In this document: positions 23,947 through 29,891 of the stretch, piece by piece
Position numbering within the stretch: position 1 is the first letter of the stretch
Layout: each line of letters starts with the position of its first letter
The notes under the pieces: model-generated
The model's input: only the letters and a program-made list of their open reading frames with translations
Database searches by the model: none
Told to the model about the DNA's origin: nothing
Assembly (NCBI GenBank): GCA_009691555.1
Contig: SICB01000003.1
Coordinates: forward strand, 1-29,891
From: Patescibacteria group bacterium
GTDB lineage: Bacteria; Patescibacteriota; Saccharimonadia; CAILAD01; BJGX01
DNA: 29,891 bases
Direction of reading: 5' to 3'
Made by a program: the position numbers and the translations under genes

Positions 23947-25707
23947 CTAATTCCCACTCGGGGCTATCTGATAATACATAAACAGCTGTCTAGCTACCTC
24001 GGCAAAAGCCGGTACGGTGGTTTTTTCTGCAAAACCATCGACCCGTGGGTAGTTAACTCGGACAAGGATCACAAACTTTGGGTCTTCTACTGGTGCAAAG
24101 CCCACGAAGCTACCGATGTTTTTGCTTTCCTCGTAGCCGCTGCCATCGGACTTTGGCACCTGGGCAGTACCTGTTTTGCCAGCAATCGAATATCCGGGTG
24201 TCCGGGCTGGCCAACCAGAGCCACGCTGAACAACTTGCTTCATCATTTCGGCAAGTTCGGCAGCCGATTGGCGACTCATTACATCGTTTCTGACGACCGA
24301 TGGCTTGCTCAGAACTATCTCGCCGTTAGCCTTGGTCTCTTTATCGACTATATAGGGTTTATATAGAGTTCCGCCGTTAGCGATAGCCGAGACTGCATTG
24401 ACCAGCTGAAGATTAGTAACCGAGATTCCCTGACCAAAGCTCATGTTGGCGTAATCAACATTATAGCTATCTGGCTTTTTGACAAAACCCTTAACCTCGC
24501 CAGCTAGCTCGATGCCCGTGCGCTCACCAAAACCAAACTTCTTAATGTAATCATAAAACACTTCCTTGGCCTTGCTGGTTATTTCGTTGGGATTGGTGCC
24601 GAGCTGCCTGAGCACAAAAACAACACCAGTATTGAGAGATTTTTGTATGACATCGGTCATAGTAGAAATGCCATACTTTTTATCGTTAGAATTTTTGACG
24701 ACGCGGTCGTCTATTTTGACCTCTCCGGTGTCTTCATATTTGGTATCTGGCTTGACCTTGCCGGTATCAAGGCCGGCCGCCATGGTAATAACTTTAAAGC
24801 CAGAGCCTGGTTCGTATTGGCTAGATATACTGCTATTTGTGAATTTATAATACTCGTCTGGCGAAACAGCCTGGTAGTTATTGGGGTCGTAACTAGGATA
24901 ATTAACCATGGCACGGATTGCTCCAGTTTTAGGATCCATAACGACAATGCTACCAGACTCGGCCTGGTTAGTCTTGACGGCTGTTTCGATGGCTGTGGCG
25001 GCCATTTGCTGAATATTGCGGTCAATAGTTAGCACCAGATCGCTGCCGTTTTCGGGCCTGATGATGGTGTTTTCATTAGATGTAATTGGTACACCCAAAG
25101 AATCAGTAATTGCTCTGCTGACGCCGTCTTTGCCAGAGAGGCTTGAGTTTAAGAATTGCTCAATGCCGTATTGCCCCGCACCGTCGCTGTTGACATACCC
25201 AGTGATGTGCGCAAATAGCTCGCCTTCGGGATAATTACGGCCGTCTTGGGGGTATAAGATGATTCCAGGTAGCTTCAACTTTTTTATTTCCTCAGCGTCA
25301 GCCGAGAGCAGCGACTTTTTAATAACCAAATAGCGGTTGTCTTTATTGTTTAGTTTCGATTCTAAGCCTGCGCTCTCGTCGCCAGGCAGGTATTTACTAA
25401 GTTTGCCGGCCGTGTCGGCTGAGTCTTTGACAAACTTCGGGTCGGCCGCCAATAAAAATAATTGCTGATTTAGGGCTATCGGATAGACTGCTCCATTGCC
25501 ATCATTGACATATATCTGTCCCCTTCGGGCAGTGATATCGAATTTGCGCGTTTGTTGGGCGTTGGCTTTTTCTAGATATAATTTATTTTGAAAGAGTTGC
25601 ACATAGACTAGCTTGCCAAATACAATAGCCCCCAAAATAGCCATTAATATCATCAGATAAAAAATGCGCTTAGTTGGTATCGGCTCTAGAATCTCGCTAT
25701 CTGGCAT
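23947..25707 (-). CDS. ftsI: Peptidoglycan transpeptidase FtsI (class B PBP)
   Basis: A division-specific penicillin-binding protein that crosslinks septal peptidoglycan. Seen in 586 residues: one N-terminal membrane helix (about 14-33); the class B pedestal domain with ARRGQIYVNDG at 60-70; and a transpeptidase domain with S302-G-F-K305, S357-L-N359 and K511-T-G513. No PASTA domains follow, so it resembles proteobacterial FtsI more than Gram-positive PBP2x. ATG 25707 lies 6 nt after the ftsL stop with only a weak TAGGCG before it. Its place after ftsL and before mraY/ftsW is the standard dcw order. Confidence 0.95.
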   Translation of the reverse strand: MPDSEILEPIPTKRIFYLMILMAILGAIVFGKLVYVQLFQNKLYLEKANAQQTRKFDITARRGQIYVNDGNGAVYPIALNQQLFLLAADPKFVKDSADTAGKLSKYLPGDESAGLESKLNNKDNRYLVIKKSLLSADAEEIKKLKLPGIILYPQDGRNYPEGELFAHITGYVNSDGAGQYGIEQFLNSSLSGKDGVSRAITDSLGVPITSNENTIIRPENGSDLVLTIDRNIQQMAATAIETAVKTNQAESGSIVVMDPKTGAIRAMVNYPSYDPNNYQAVSPDEYYKFTNSSISSQYEPGSGFKVITMAAGLDTGKVKPDTKYEDTGEVKIDDRVVKNSNDKKYGISTMTDVIQKSLNTGVVFVLRQLGTNPNEITSKAKEVFYDYIKKFGFGERTGIELAGEVKGFVKKPDSYNVDYANMSFGQGISVTNLQLVNAVSAIANGGTLYKPYIVDKETKANGEIVLSKPSVVRNDVMSRQSAAELAEMMKQVVQRGSGWPARTPGYSIAGKTGTAQVPKSDGSGYEESKNIGSFVGFAPVEDPKFVILVRVNYPRVDGFAEKTTVPAFAEVARQLFMYYQIAPSGN

Positions 25708-25713
25708 AGACGC

Positions 25714-26040
25714 CTAGCGAGCAGTGGTGTAAGAAACTGTCTTGACGGCTGAAAGCTGGGCTGTCTGAGCAGCTTTCTTGGCCTCTGCAATCGACTGCAA
25801 ACGTGCTGCGTCGATACTCAGGTTGTCTTTGGTAGTTTGTAGTACACCCTGTTTGTTCTCGAGGTTTGATATTTTATAGTTAAAAGTTGATGTTTTGGTC
25901 ACCTGATTAAGATACATCAAACCTAGCAATATCACTAGCCCTACCAGCATCAGCGAAGCCGTTACTGGTCCGGTCTGGAACTTGATCTTGTTTTTGACGA
26001 TATTTTGGTTTTTTCTTAATGACATTGCTGCTGTGGACAT
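25714..26040 (-). CDS. ftsL: Cell division protein FtsL-like
   Basis: A small bitopic protein that would bridge FtsQ and the FtsW-FtsI pair. Seen in 108 residues: a basic N-terminus, one membrane helix (about 27-45) and an extracellular coiled-coil-like stretch (about 52-95, with ISNLENKQGVLQTTKDNLSIDAARLQ). Sequence identity in FtsL is always low, so the call rests on size, topology and the place between rsmH and ftsI. ATG 26040 is preceded by GAGGAG at 7 nt. Upstream is an A-rich CAAAAA tract (26088-26052) in the mRNA. Confidence 0.85.
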   Translation of the reverse strand: MSTAAMSLRKNQNIVKNKIKFQTGPVTASLMLVGLVILLGLMYLNQVTKTSTFNYKISNLENKQGVLQTTKDNLSIDAARLQSIAEAKKAAQTAQLSAVKTVSYTTAR

Positions 26041-26098
26041 GTAGGCTCCTCGTTTGTTTTATTTTTTTGTTTTTGTTTTTGTTTTTTGTAACCAGAAA

Positions 26099-26164
26099 CT
26101 ATTTAACTACTCGAACCTTGAGCTTTCGGGCTCGTGGGGATTGGTCTTTGACTATGATACTCAT
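26099..26164 (-). CDS. 21-residue reading frame resembling the RsmH C-terminal tail
   Basis: A tiny ORF between rsmH and ftsL. ATG 26162-26164 has AAAAGGAG 7 nt upstream, one of the better SD sites in the operon, and ends in TAG at 26099. The peptide contains VKDQSPRARKLKVRVVK, which aligns without gaps to the last residues of RsmH (IKDNNPRARSAKLRLVEK, RsmH 279-296): K-D, P-R-A-R, K, R and V are shared. A 10-nt identical stretch (CGAGCCCGAA) lies at the core. The start is 23 nt after the rsmH stop. It may be a duplicated tail that is still translated, or a conserved small peptide; its function is unknown. Confidence 0.5.
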   Translation of the reverse strand: MSIIVKDQSPRARKLKVRVVK

Positions 26165-26187
26165 ATTCGGACTCCTTTTGTTTTTGT

Positions 26188-27084
26188 TTAGTTTATTTTT
26201 TCGACGAGTCGAAGTTTGGCACTTCGGGCTCGCGGGTTGTTATCTTTGATTGATCCCTTAATCGGCTTTTTATTAACTAGCCGATAGTTTGGTGAACTTA
26301 TTTCACTACCAGTAACTAGGTCTTTGACGCCTGTAGTAATTTCTTTGAAGTAGCGTTTTACTATTCTGTCTTCAAGGCTATGGAAGCTAATGACCGCTAA
26401 TCGGCCATTTTTTTTGAGCTGTCCGGTTGCCATTGGAAGTACCCTTGAGAGGCTTACTAGCTCTTGGTTGACTTCAATCCGTATGGCCTGAAAGGTCTTG
26501 GTGGCTGGATTGATCTTGGAATTGGCCGGCAAAACGCTAGAGACTATCGTTGCTAGCTGCTTGGTGGTTTTTAGTGGCTCGAGCTGACGCTGGGCGACTA
26601 TCGCCGAGGCGATTCGCCTGGATTTGGTTTCCTCACCGTAGCGGTATATGACGCTAGCTAGGTCTGCTTCGGAATATTGGTTTACGACCTGCTCGGCAGT
26701 TAGGGCTTGGCCTCGGTTCATGCGCATATCCAACTTTGCCTCTTGGCTAAAGCTAAATCCGCGATTGGCTTGGTCGAGCTGCGGAGACGAAACTCCGATA
26801 TCCATCAAGACTCGATCTACCTTTCCGATACTATTCCAGTCGATATCTGCAAAATTGCAATGTATATACTCTACATTTGAGCTAGCTGAGAACTTATTTT
26901 TAAGCTCCAGGATTGCTTCGATGTCTGTATCGACTAGTACTAATCGTCCGGCTGGACCGATGAGACCGAGGATCTTCTCGGAGTGTCCACCGTATCCGGC
27001 TGTCATATCGACAACCGTCTGGCCACTTTTAAGATTAAGTAGCTCGATGGTTTGCTCTAGTAATACTGGTTTGTGTAATTTCAT
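26188..27084 (-). CDS. rsmH: 16S rRNA (cytosine1402-N4)-methyltransferase RsmH (MraW)
   Basis: RsmH methylates C1402 of 16S rRNA in the decoding centre and is a constant member of dcw clusters. Seen in 298 residues: HKPVLLEQTIELLNLKSG at the start; SAM-binding VVDMTAGYGGHSEKIL; DIGVSSPQLDQANRGFSF; TFQAIRIEVNQEL; VISFHSLEDRIVKRYF; and the C-terminal NNPRARSAKLR. The open frame extends to a GTG at 27096, but ATG 27084 has AGGTGA 8 nt upstream and gives the usual N-terminus. It is followed by the 21-residue ORF and ftsL. Confidence 0.97.
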   Translation of the reverse strand: MKLHKPVLLEQTIELLNLKSGQTVVDMTAGYGGHSEKILGLIGPAGRLVLVDTDIEAILELKNKFSASSNVEYIHCNFADIDWNSIGKVDRVLMDIGVSSPQLDQANRGFSFSQEAKLDMRMNRGQALTAEQVVNQYSEADLASVIYRYGEETKSRRIASAIVAQRQLEPLKTTKQLATIVSSVLPANSKINPATKTFQAIRIEVNQELVSLSRVLPMATGQLKKNGRLAVISFHSLEDRIVKRYFKEITTGVKDLVTGSEISSPNYRLVNKKPIKGSIKDNNPRARSAKLRLVEKIN

Positions 27085-27092
27085 TGTCAAGG

Positions 27093-27248
27093 TCACCTAT
27101 TTAGCAGCCAGTTATTGATGTTTGTTTTTGTTTTTTGGTTAAAGAGCTCAAGGCTTTTGGCGCTTGAACTGCTATGTGGTAAGGACTTCAATGAGTCCTT
27201 ATTGAGTGTGTGAGATAGTTTGTGAGGTGGAGTTTTAAATTTTCTCAT
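27093..27248 (-). CDS. Possible 51-residue ORF in the rsmH leader
   Basis: An ATG-started frame of 51 codons in the mraZ-rsmH gap. Its TGA (27095-27093) lies inside the AGGTGA SD of rsmH, so reading it would couple to rsmH translation. The peptide is basic (starting MRKFKTPPHK, ending NWLLNR), rich in Ser, Lys and His, and has no recognised domain. There is no SD before its ATG. It could be a leader peptide or a chance frame; I cannot tell from sequence alone. Confidence 0.3.
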   Translation of the reverse strand: MRKFKTPPHKLSHTLNKDSLKSLPHSSSSAKSLELFNQKTKTNINNWLLNR

Positions 27249-27268
27249 AAGATGCTAGGGTCTTTATT

Positions 27269-27294
27269 TAAGCGTCACCCTCCAGAAACGCTTA
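27269..27294 (-). promoter_or_regulatory. Leader hairpin of rsmH with GGAGGGTG loop
   Basis: TAAGCGT (27269-27275) and ACGCTTA (27288-27294) form a 7-bp stem. In the minus-strand mRNA the 12-nt loop reads TTCTGGAGGGTG. It follows a TATAAT at 27362-27357 that may drive rsmH onward separately from mraZ. Confidence 0.45.
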
Positions 27295-27378
27295 CTGACT
27301 GCCAAATAGTTGACTTTGTGTTTTTGATTTTTATTTTTGTTTTTAAGGATCTGGCTATTATAAGTCCAGCGAAAGGCT

Positions 27379-27729
27379 TTACTTAGGTACTATTCGCCAG
27401 TACTTGCCGGCACGGACCAGCACGACTGCGCGAGCATTGCTCAGTAAAGCCATTTGATGGGCTTCTAATGTTACTCTTCCCTGCTTGGAATCAAGCTTAG
27501 AAATGGATTTGCCTACTCTGAATTTAACATTCAAATCGGCGATCGATTCATCTAGAATCTCGCCTGATAATGCGGTTTCCATTTCGCTGTCCCAAACCGT
27601 TTTGGAGTAAAGGTGCAGGTATTGGCCGAAGCCTTGGGTAACTACTACTTCGTTTCCTAATTCGCTTTGCAATTCACTAGGAATTGTAAGCCTATTTTTG
27701 TCGTCTAGTTTTCTTTCGAAGTAATCCAT
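27379..27729 (-). CDS. mraZ: Transcriptional regulator MraZ
   Basis: MraZ is a ring-forming SpoVT/AbrB-fold DNA-binding protein that represses or activates its own dcw operon. Seen in 116 residues: two AbrB-like halves, each with the conserved D-x-K-x-R-hydrophobic motif, DDKNRLTIPSELQ (about 9-21) and DSKQGRVTLEAHQ (about 79-91). It is shorter than the usual 140-150 residues, ending right after the second half. The frame reaches a GTG at 27750, but that codon lies inside an operator-like GTGGGTAAC repeat, so ATG 27729 is chosen (MDYFERK is the normal N-terminus). It is the first gene of the dcw operon. Confidence 0.93.
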   Translation of the reverse strand: MDYFERKLDDKNRLTIPSELQSELGNEVVVTQGFGQYLHLYSKTVWDSEMETALSGEILDESIADLNVKFRVGKSISKLDSKQGRVTLEAHQMALLSNARAVVLVRAGKYWRIVPK

Positions 27730-27741
27730 TGTTTCTCTTTT

Positions 27742-27791
27742 GTTACCCACTTTTACCCACTAGAACCATTGTACTCCCCTTCACTACCCAC
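27742..27791 (-). promoter_or_regulatory. mraZ: mraZ promoter with GTGGGT operator repeats
   Basis: On the minus strand: TTTACA, an 18-bp spacer and TACAAT (27773-27768). GTGGGT repeats occur at 27791-27786 (within the spacer), 27760-27755 and 27750-27745. The last two are 10 bp apart and just downstream of the predicted transcription start. Tandem TGGG repeats of 10-bp period are the known MraZ binding pattern, so autoregulation is likely. Confidence 0.75.
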
Positions 27792-27870
27792 TGTAAAGGG
27801 TTTTTGAGATACTTTTTTGTATAATAAATAGAGCCTTTTATATGCTGAATATACGAACAAAATACGAATT

Positions 27871-27896
27871 ACCCACTTAAAAATGTTTGCTATAAT
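27871..27896 (+). promoter_or_regulatory. VIT-gene promoter overlapping a fourth GTGGGT box
   Basis: TATAAT (27891-27896) ends 6 nt before ATG 27903. The box ACCCAC (27871-27876, i.e. GTGGGT on the minus strand) lies over the -35 position. Confidence 0.5.
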
Positions 27897-27902
27897 AGTT
27901 TT

Positions 27903-28400
27903 ATGAGACACCTAAAAAAGATTTCACCAGACTACATTCATAGTGCATTTTTTGGAGTCGAGGACAGCTTGATATCGACGACCGGCGCTTTGGCTGGTAT
28001 TGCCATCGGGTCGGGTAATAGGTCTGTGATACTGCTTACCGCCCTAGTTATAATTGCTGTCGAGTCGACCTCGATGGGAGCCAGCGAGTTTATTGGTGAG
28101 GAGACCGAAGAGGAAATAGAAAAGCTAAAACTCCCCGCCAACCCAAAAATCAGCGGCTTACTGATATTTTTCTCGTATGTCGTAGCTGGCCTGGTGCCTT
28201 TGGCTCCTTATTTATTCCTCGCTCCGGCGCAGGCCATACCAATAAGCGTCGTGTTGGCTTTAGTTGGCCTAGCCATACTAGGGGTAATTAAAGGAAAGCT
28301 CACAAAATTAAATCCCTTAAAGTCAGCATTTGAAGTACTAATAATCGGTGGGATTGCGACATCGATTGGAATTGTGGTTGGAGTGGTGTTTAAGGTTTAG
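27903..28400 (+). CDS. VIT1/CCC1-family transporter (iron/manganese)
   Basis: A 165-residue membrane protein of the vacuolar iron transporter family, which moves Fe2+ or Mn2+ across membranes. Seen: AFFGVEDSLISTTGALAGIAIG at about 15-36, matching the family's first helix with the metal-pathway D and T residues; STSMGASEFIGEETEEE at about 57-73, the second signature and its charged cytoplasmic end; then three further helices (about 84-104, 112-130 and 143-163). The large Glu-rich metal-binding domain of plant VIT1 is reduced to a short loop. It starts at ATG 27903, 6 nt after TATAAT, and diverges from mraZ. The metal is not deducible. Confidence 0.88.
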   Translation: MRHLKKISPDYIHSAFFGVEDSLISTTGALAGIAIGSGNRSVILLTALVIIAVESTSMGASEFIGEETEEEIEKLKLPANPKISGLLIFFSYVVAGLVPLAPYLFLAPAQAIPISVVLALVGLAILGVIKGKLTKLNPLKSAFEVLIIGGIATSIGIVVGVVFKV

Positions 28401-28415
28401 GCTTATAAAATTAGG

Positions 28416-29780
28416 CTACAAGCCGAGCTTGTCGTCCAGATAAGTCCTTAGCTCACTTATTTTGATGCGTTCTTGTGCCATGGTGTCGCGCTCGCGCACC
28501 GTAACGGCGCTGTCTTCGAGGCTTTCAAAATCGACTGTCACACAAAATGGCGTACCAATCTCGTCCTGGCGGCGGTAGCGCTTACCAATAGACTGGGTTT
28601 CGTCGTACTCAACGTTATAATCTCCGGCCACAGTATCGAATACGTCATTGGCCAGCTTAGACAGCTCGGGTTTTTTACTAAGCGGCAGTACCGCTACTTT
28701 TACAGGGGCAATCTCTGGCTTGAAGCGCATCACAACGCGCTCCTCGCCGTTAACTTCTTCTTTGTCGTAAGCATCAAGCATGACAGCCATTAGTAGCCGC
28801 TCGACACCGACTGATGGTTCGATTACATAAGGCAAAAAACGCTGGCCGGTAAGCTCATCAAAATACGATAGGTCCTTGCCGCTCTGTTTGGAGTGCGCCT
28901 TGAGGTCGTAATCGGTACGGTTGGCGATGCCATAGAGCTCTTTAAACCCAAATGGGTATTGGTATTGAATATCGACGCTGGCCTCGGCATAGTGTGCCCG
29001 CTCATCACTGGCGTGGTCGTGATACTGAAGATTATTTTGGCTTAGGCCAAGACTTAGTAGCCACTCCATGGCTGCAGTCTTAGAGGCTTCGTACTGGTCT
29101 TTGGCTTGGTCAGGGTGGGTGAATAGTTCTAGCTCCATTTGGCTAAACTCACGCAGCCTAAAAATAAAATCACCGGGTGTTATTTCGTTACGAAAAGCCT
29201 TGCCTATTTGAGCTATGCCGAAGGGTAGTTTTTTGCGGGTTGTCTCGCGAACATTTTCGTACTGCGAAAAAATACCACCGGCTGTTTCGGGCCGGAGATA
29301 GGCTTCATTGGAAGCGTCCTGGACTGGCCCAACCGAAGTCTTGAACATCATCTGGAAGGTTCTGGACGGCGTAAATGAGTCTTTGGCATCGCAGCTTGGG
29401 CAGGCTAGGCTTACTAGTTTTTCATCGAGCTTTTTGAGGTCATTGGTATCGACCCCGGCAAGATGGTCGGCCCTAAAACGGTGCTTACAAGCCTTGCAAT
29501 CGACCATTGGGTCGACAAAGGTTTCGATATGGCCGCTGGCTTTCCAGAGTTCTGGGTTTTGTATGATGGCGGTATTGATACCTACAACATTAGATTTTTT
29601 ATAGACAAAATTCTTCCACCAGCTCGATTTGATGTTGTCGGCCAGCTCTGATCCGTATGGTCCGAGGTCCCAGAACCCCGCAATGCCGCCATAGATATCC
29701 GAAGCCTGAAACACAAAACCGCGCCGCTTGGCGTAGCTCGTTAGCTCTTCCATCGATAATTTGTTTTGAGGTTTATTCAT
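28416..29780 (-). CDS. glyS: Glycyl-tRNA synthetase (alpha2 type)
   Basis: A class II synthetase that charges tRNA(Gly); this is the single-chain dimeric form rather than the alpha2-beta2 enzyme. Seen in 454 residues: N-terminal RRGFVFQASDIYGGIAGFWDLGPYG (about 14-38); a zinc-binding-like insert with C-x2-C (CKAC) and CPSC pairs; motif 2 RNEITPGDFIFRLREFSQMELE; EPSVGVERLLMAVM as motif 3; and a C-terminal anticodon-binding domain from about 360. The N- and C-terminal extensions of eukaryotic enzymes are missing. ATG 29780 is 6 nt from a minus-strand TATAAT (29792-29787) with no SD. The gene converges with the VIT gene, leaving 15 bp, with a short GGCTT/AAGCC inverted repeat there. Confidence 0.96.
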   Translation of the reverse strand: MNKPQNKLSMEELTSYAKRRGFVFQASDIYGGIAGFWDLGPYGSELADNIKSSWWKNFVYKKSNVVGINTAIIQNPELWKASGHIETFVDPMVDCKACKHRFRADHLAGVDTNDLKKLDEKLVSLACPSCDAKDSFTPSRTFQMMFKTSVGPVQDASNEAYLRPETAGGIFSQYENVRETTRKKLPFGIAQIGKAFRNEITPGDFIFRLREFSQMELELFTHPDQAKDQYEASKTAAMEWLLSLGLSQNNLQYHDHASDERAHYAEASVDIQYQYPFGFKELYGIANRTDYDLKAHSKQSGKDLSYFDELTGQRFLPYVIEPSVGVERLLMAVMLDAYDKEEVNGEERVVMRFKPEIAPVKVAVLPLSKKPELSKLANDVFDTVAGDYNVEYDETQSIGKRYRRQDEIGTPFCVTVDFESLEDSAVTVRERDTMAQERIKISELRTYLDDKLGL

Positions 29781-29786
29781 AACTAT

Positions 29787-29792
29787 ATTATA
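29787..29792 (-). promoter_or_regulatory. glyS: -10 box of a leaderless-type promoter (glyS)
   Basis: On the minus strand TATAAT ends 6 nt before the glyS ATG. TTGCAT is a weak -35 candidate 18 bp upstream, inside the preceding gene. Confidence 0.5.
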
Positions 29793-29798
29793 CCTCAG

Positions 29799-29891
29799 CT
29801 AGACGATGCCATGCAAAAAATTTGTGCTCTCGGACATCACTTTGGCGCTTTTTATTTTACGTTCTAGGTTGTACTGCAAATAATCGATAAT
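29799..29891 (-). CDS. C-terminal end of a RecO-like DNA repair protein (partial)
   Basis: The frame enters from the right edge and ends at TAG 29801-29799 after 30 residues. The visible end contains YLQYNLERKIKSAKVM, which resembles the final helix of RecO (a Y-L-x-x-x-L...R-x-x-K-S pattern). RecO loads RecA onto SSB-coated DNA. It lies 18 nt before glyS on the same strand, a common recO-gly pairing. Only a short tail is seen, so the call is tentative. Confidence 0.45.
   Translation of the reverse strand: MIDYLQYNLERKIKSAKVMSESTNFLHGIV

Noticed and set aside
27730..27750. GTG 27750 as mraZ start
   Set aside because: The codon is part of the GTGGGTAAC operator repeat, and MDYFERK at ATG 27729 is the normal MraZ N-terminus.
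1..29891. tRNA genes, CRISPR arrays, insertion sequences or prophage genes
   Set aside because: No T-loop plus acceptor pairing, spaced repeats, transposase or phage motifs were found by reading; a tRNAscan-SE run would be decisive for tRNAs.
1..29891. UGA recoding as glycine (code 25)
   Set aside because: TGA ends rluB, pth, murG and the histidine kinase at the expected protein lengths, and no gene needs read-through.

Overview
This window looks like chromosomal core sequence from a Candidate Phyla Radiation bacterium, most probably Candidatus Saccharibacteria (TM7). I infer this from gene content and protein style: compact proteins, a TraG/VirD4-like ATPase with a long uncharacterised N-terminal region, an eight-gene division/wall cluster, and few strong Shine-Dalgarno (SD) sites. 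TGA is a normal stop (rluB, murG, pth, the histidine kinase), so the UGA-glycine code of Gracilibacteria/SR1 does not apply. I could not run a phylogenetic check.

Layout. Positions 1-483 hold the end of an ABC-2 exporter permease. At 545-2368 a CobW-type metallochaperone GTPase and a flavin oxidoreductase diverge from a 33-bp gap containing a perfect palindrome. At 2410-4653 lie a membrane PAS histidine kinase and a response regulator. At 4712-10167 is a run of core genes: aspS, scpA, scpB, an rluB-type pseudouridine synthase, a D,D-carboxypeptidase and der, followed by pth under its own promoter. Positions 10736-11149 carry no protein gene but encode a likely minus-strand small RNA. After dprA comes a second structured RNA of about 385 nt with its own promoter and terminator, then a small membrane protein, topA, a sigma-region-4/HARE-type DNA-binding protein and the TraG/VirD4-like ATPase (to 19442).

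From 27729 down to 19767 the minus strand is a dcw (division and cell wall) operon: mraZ, rsmH, a 21-codon reading frame, ftsL, ftsI, mraY, ftsW, murG, ftsQ. The genes run from the transcription regulator MraZ, through lipid I and lipid II synthesis (MraY, MurG), to the septal polymerase/transpeptidase pair (FtsW, FtsI) and its scaffold (FtsL, FtsQ). The murC-F ligases and ftsA/ftsZ are not in this window. GTGGG repeats sit at the mraZ promoter. Beyond it lie a VIT1-type metal transporter (plus), glyS (minus) and the end of a recO-like gene.

The most unusual signals are non-coding or very small: the two RNAs flanking dprA, one with an anti-SD-like CACCCTCC apical loop that is complementary to a hairpin loop in the rsmH leader; a 21-residue reading frame that copies the C-terminal tail of RsmH next door; A-rich CAAAAA tracts before dcw starts; and at least six genes whose -10 box lies 6-7 nt before the start codon, as expected for leaderless mRNAs.
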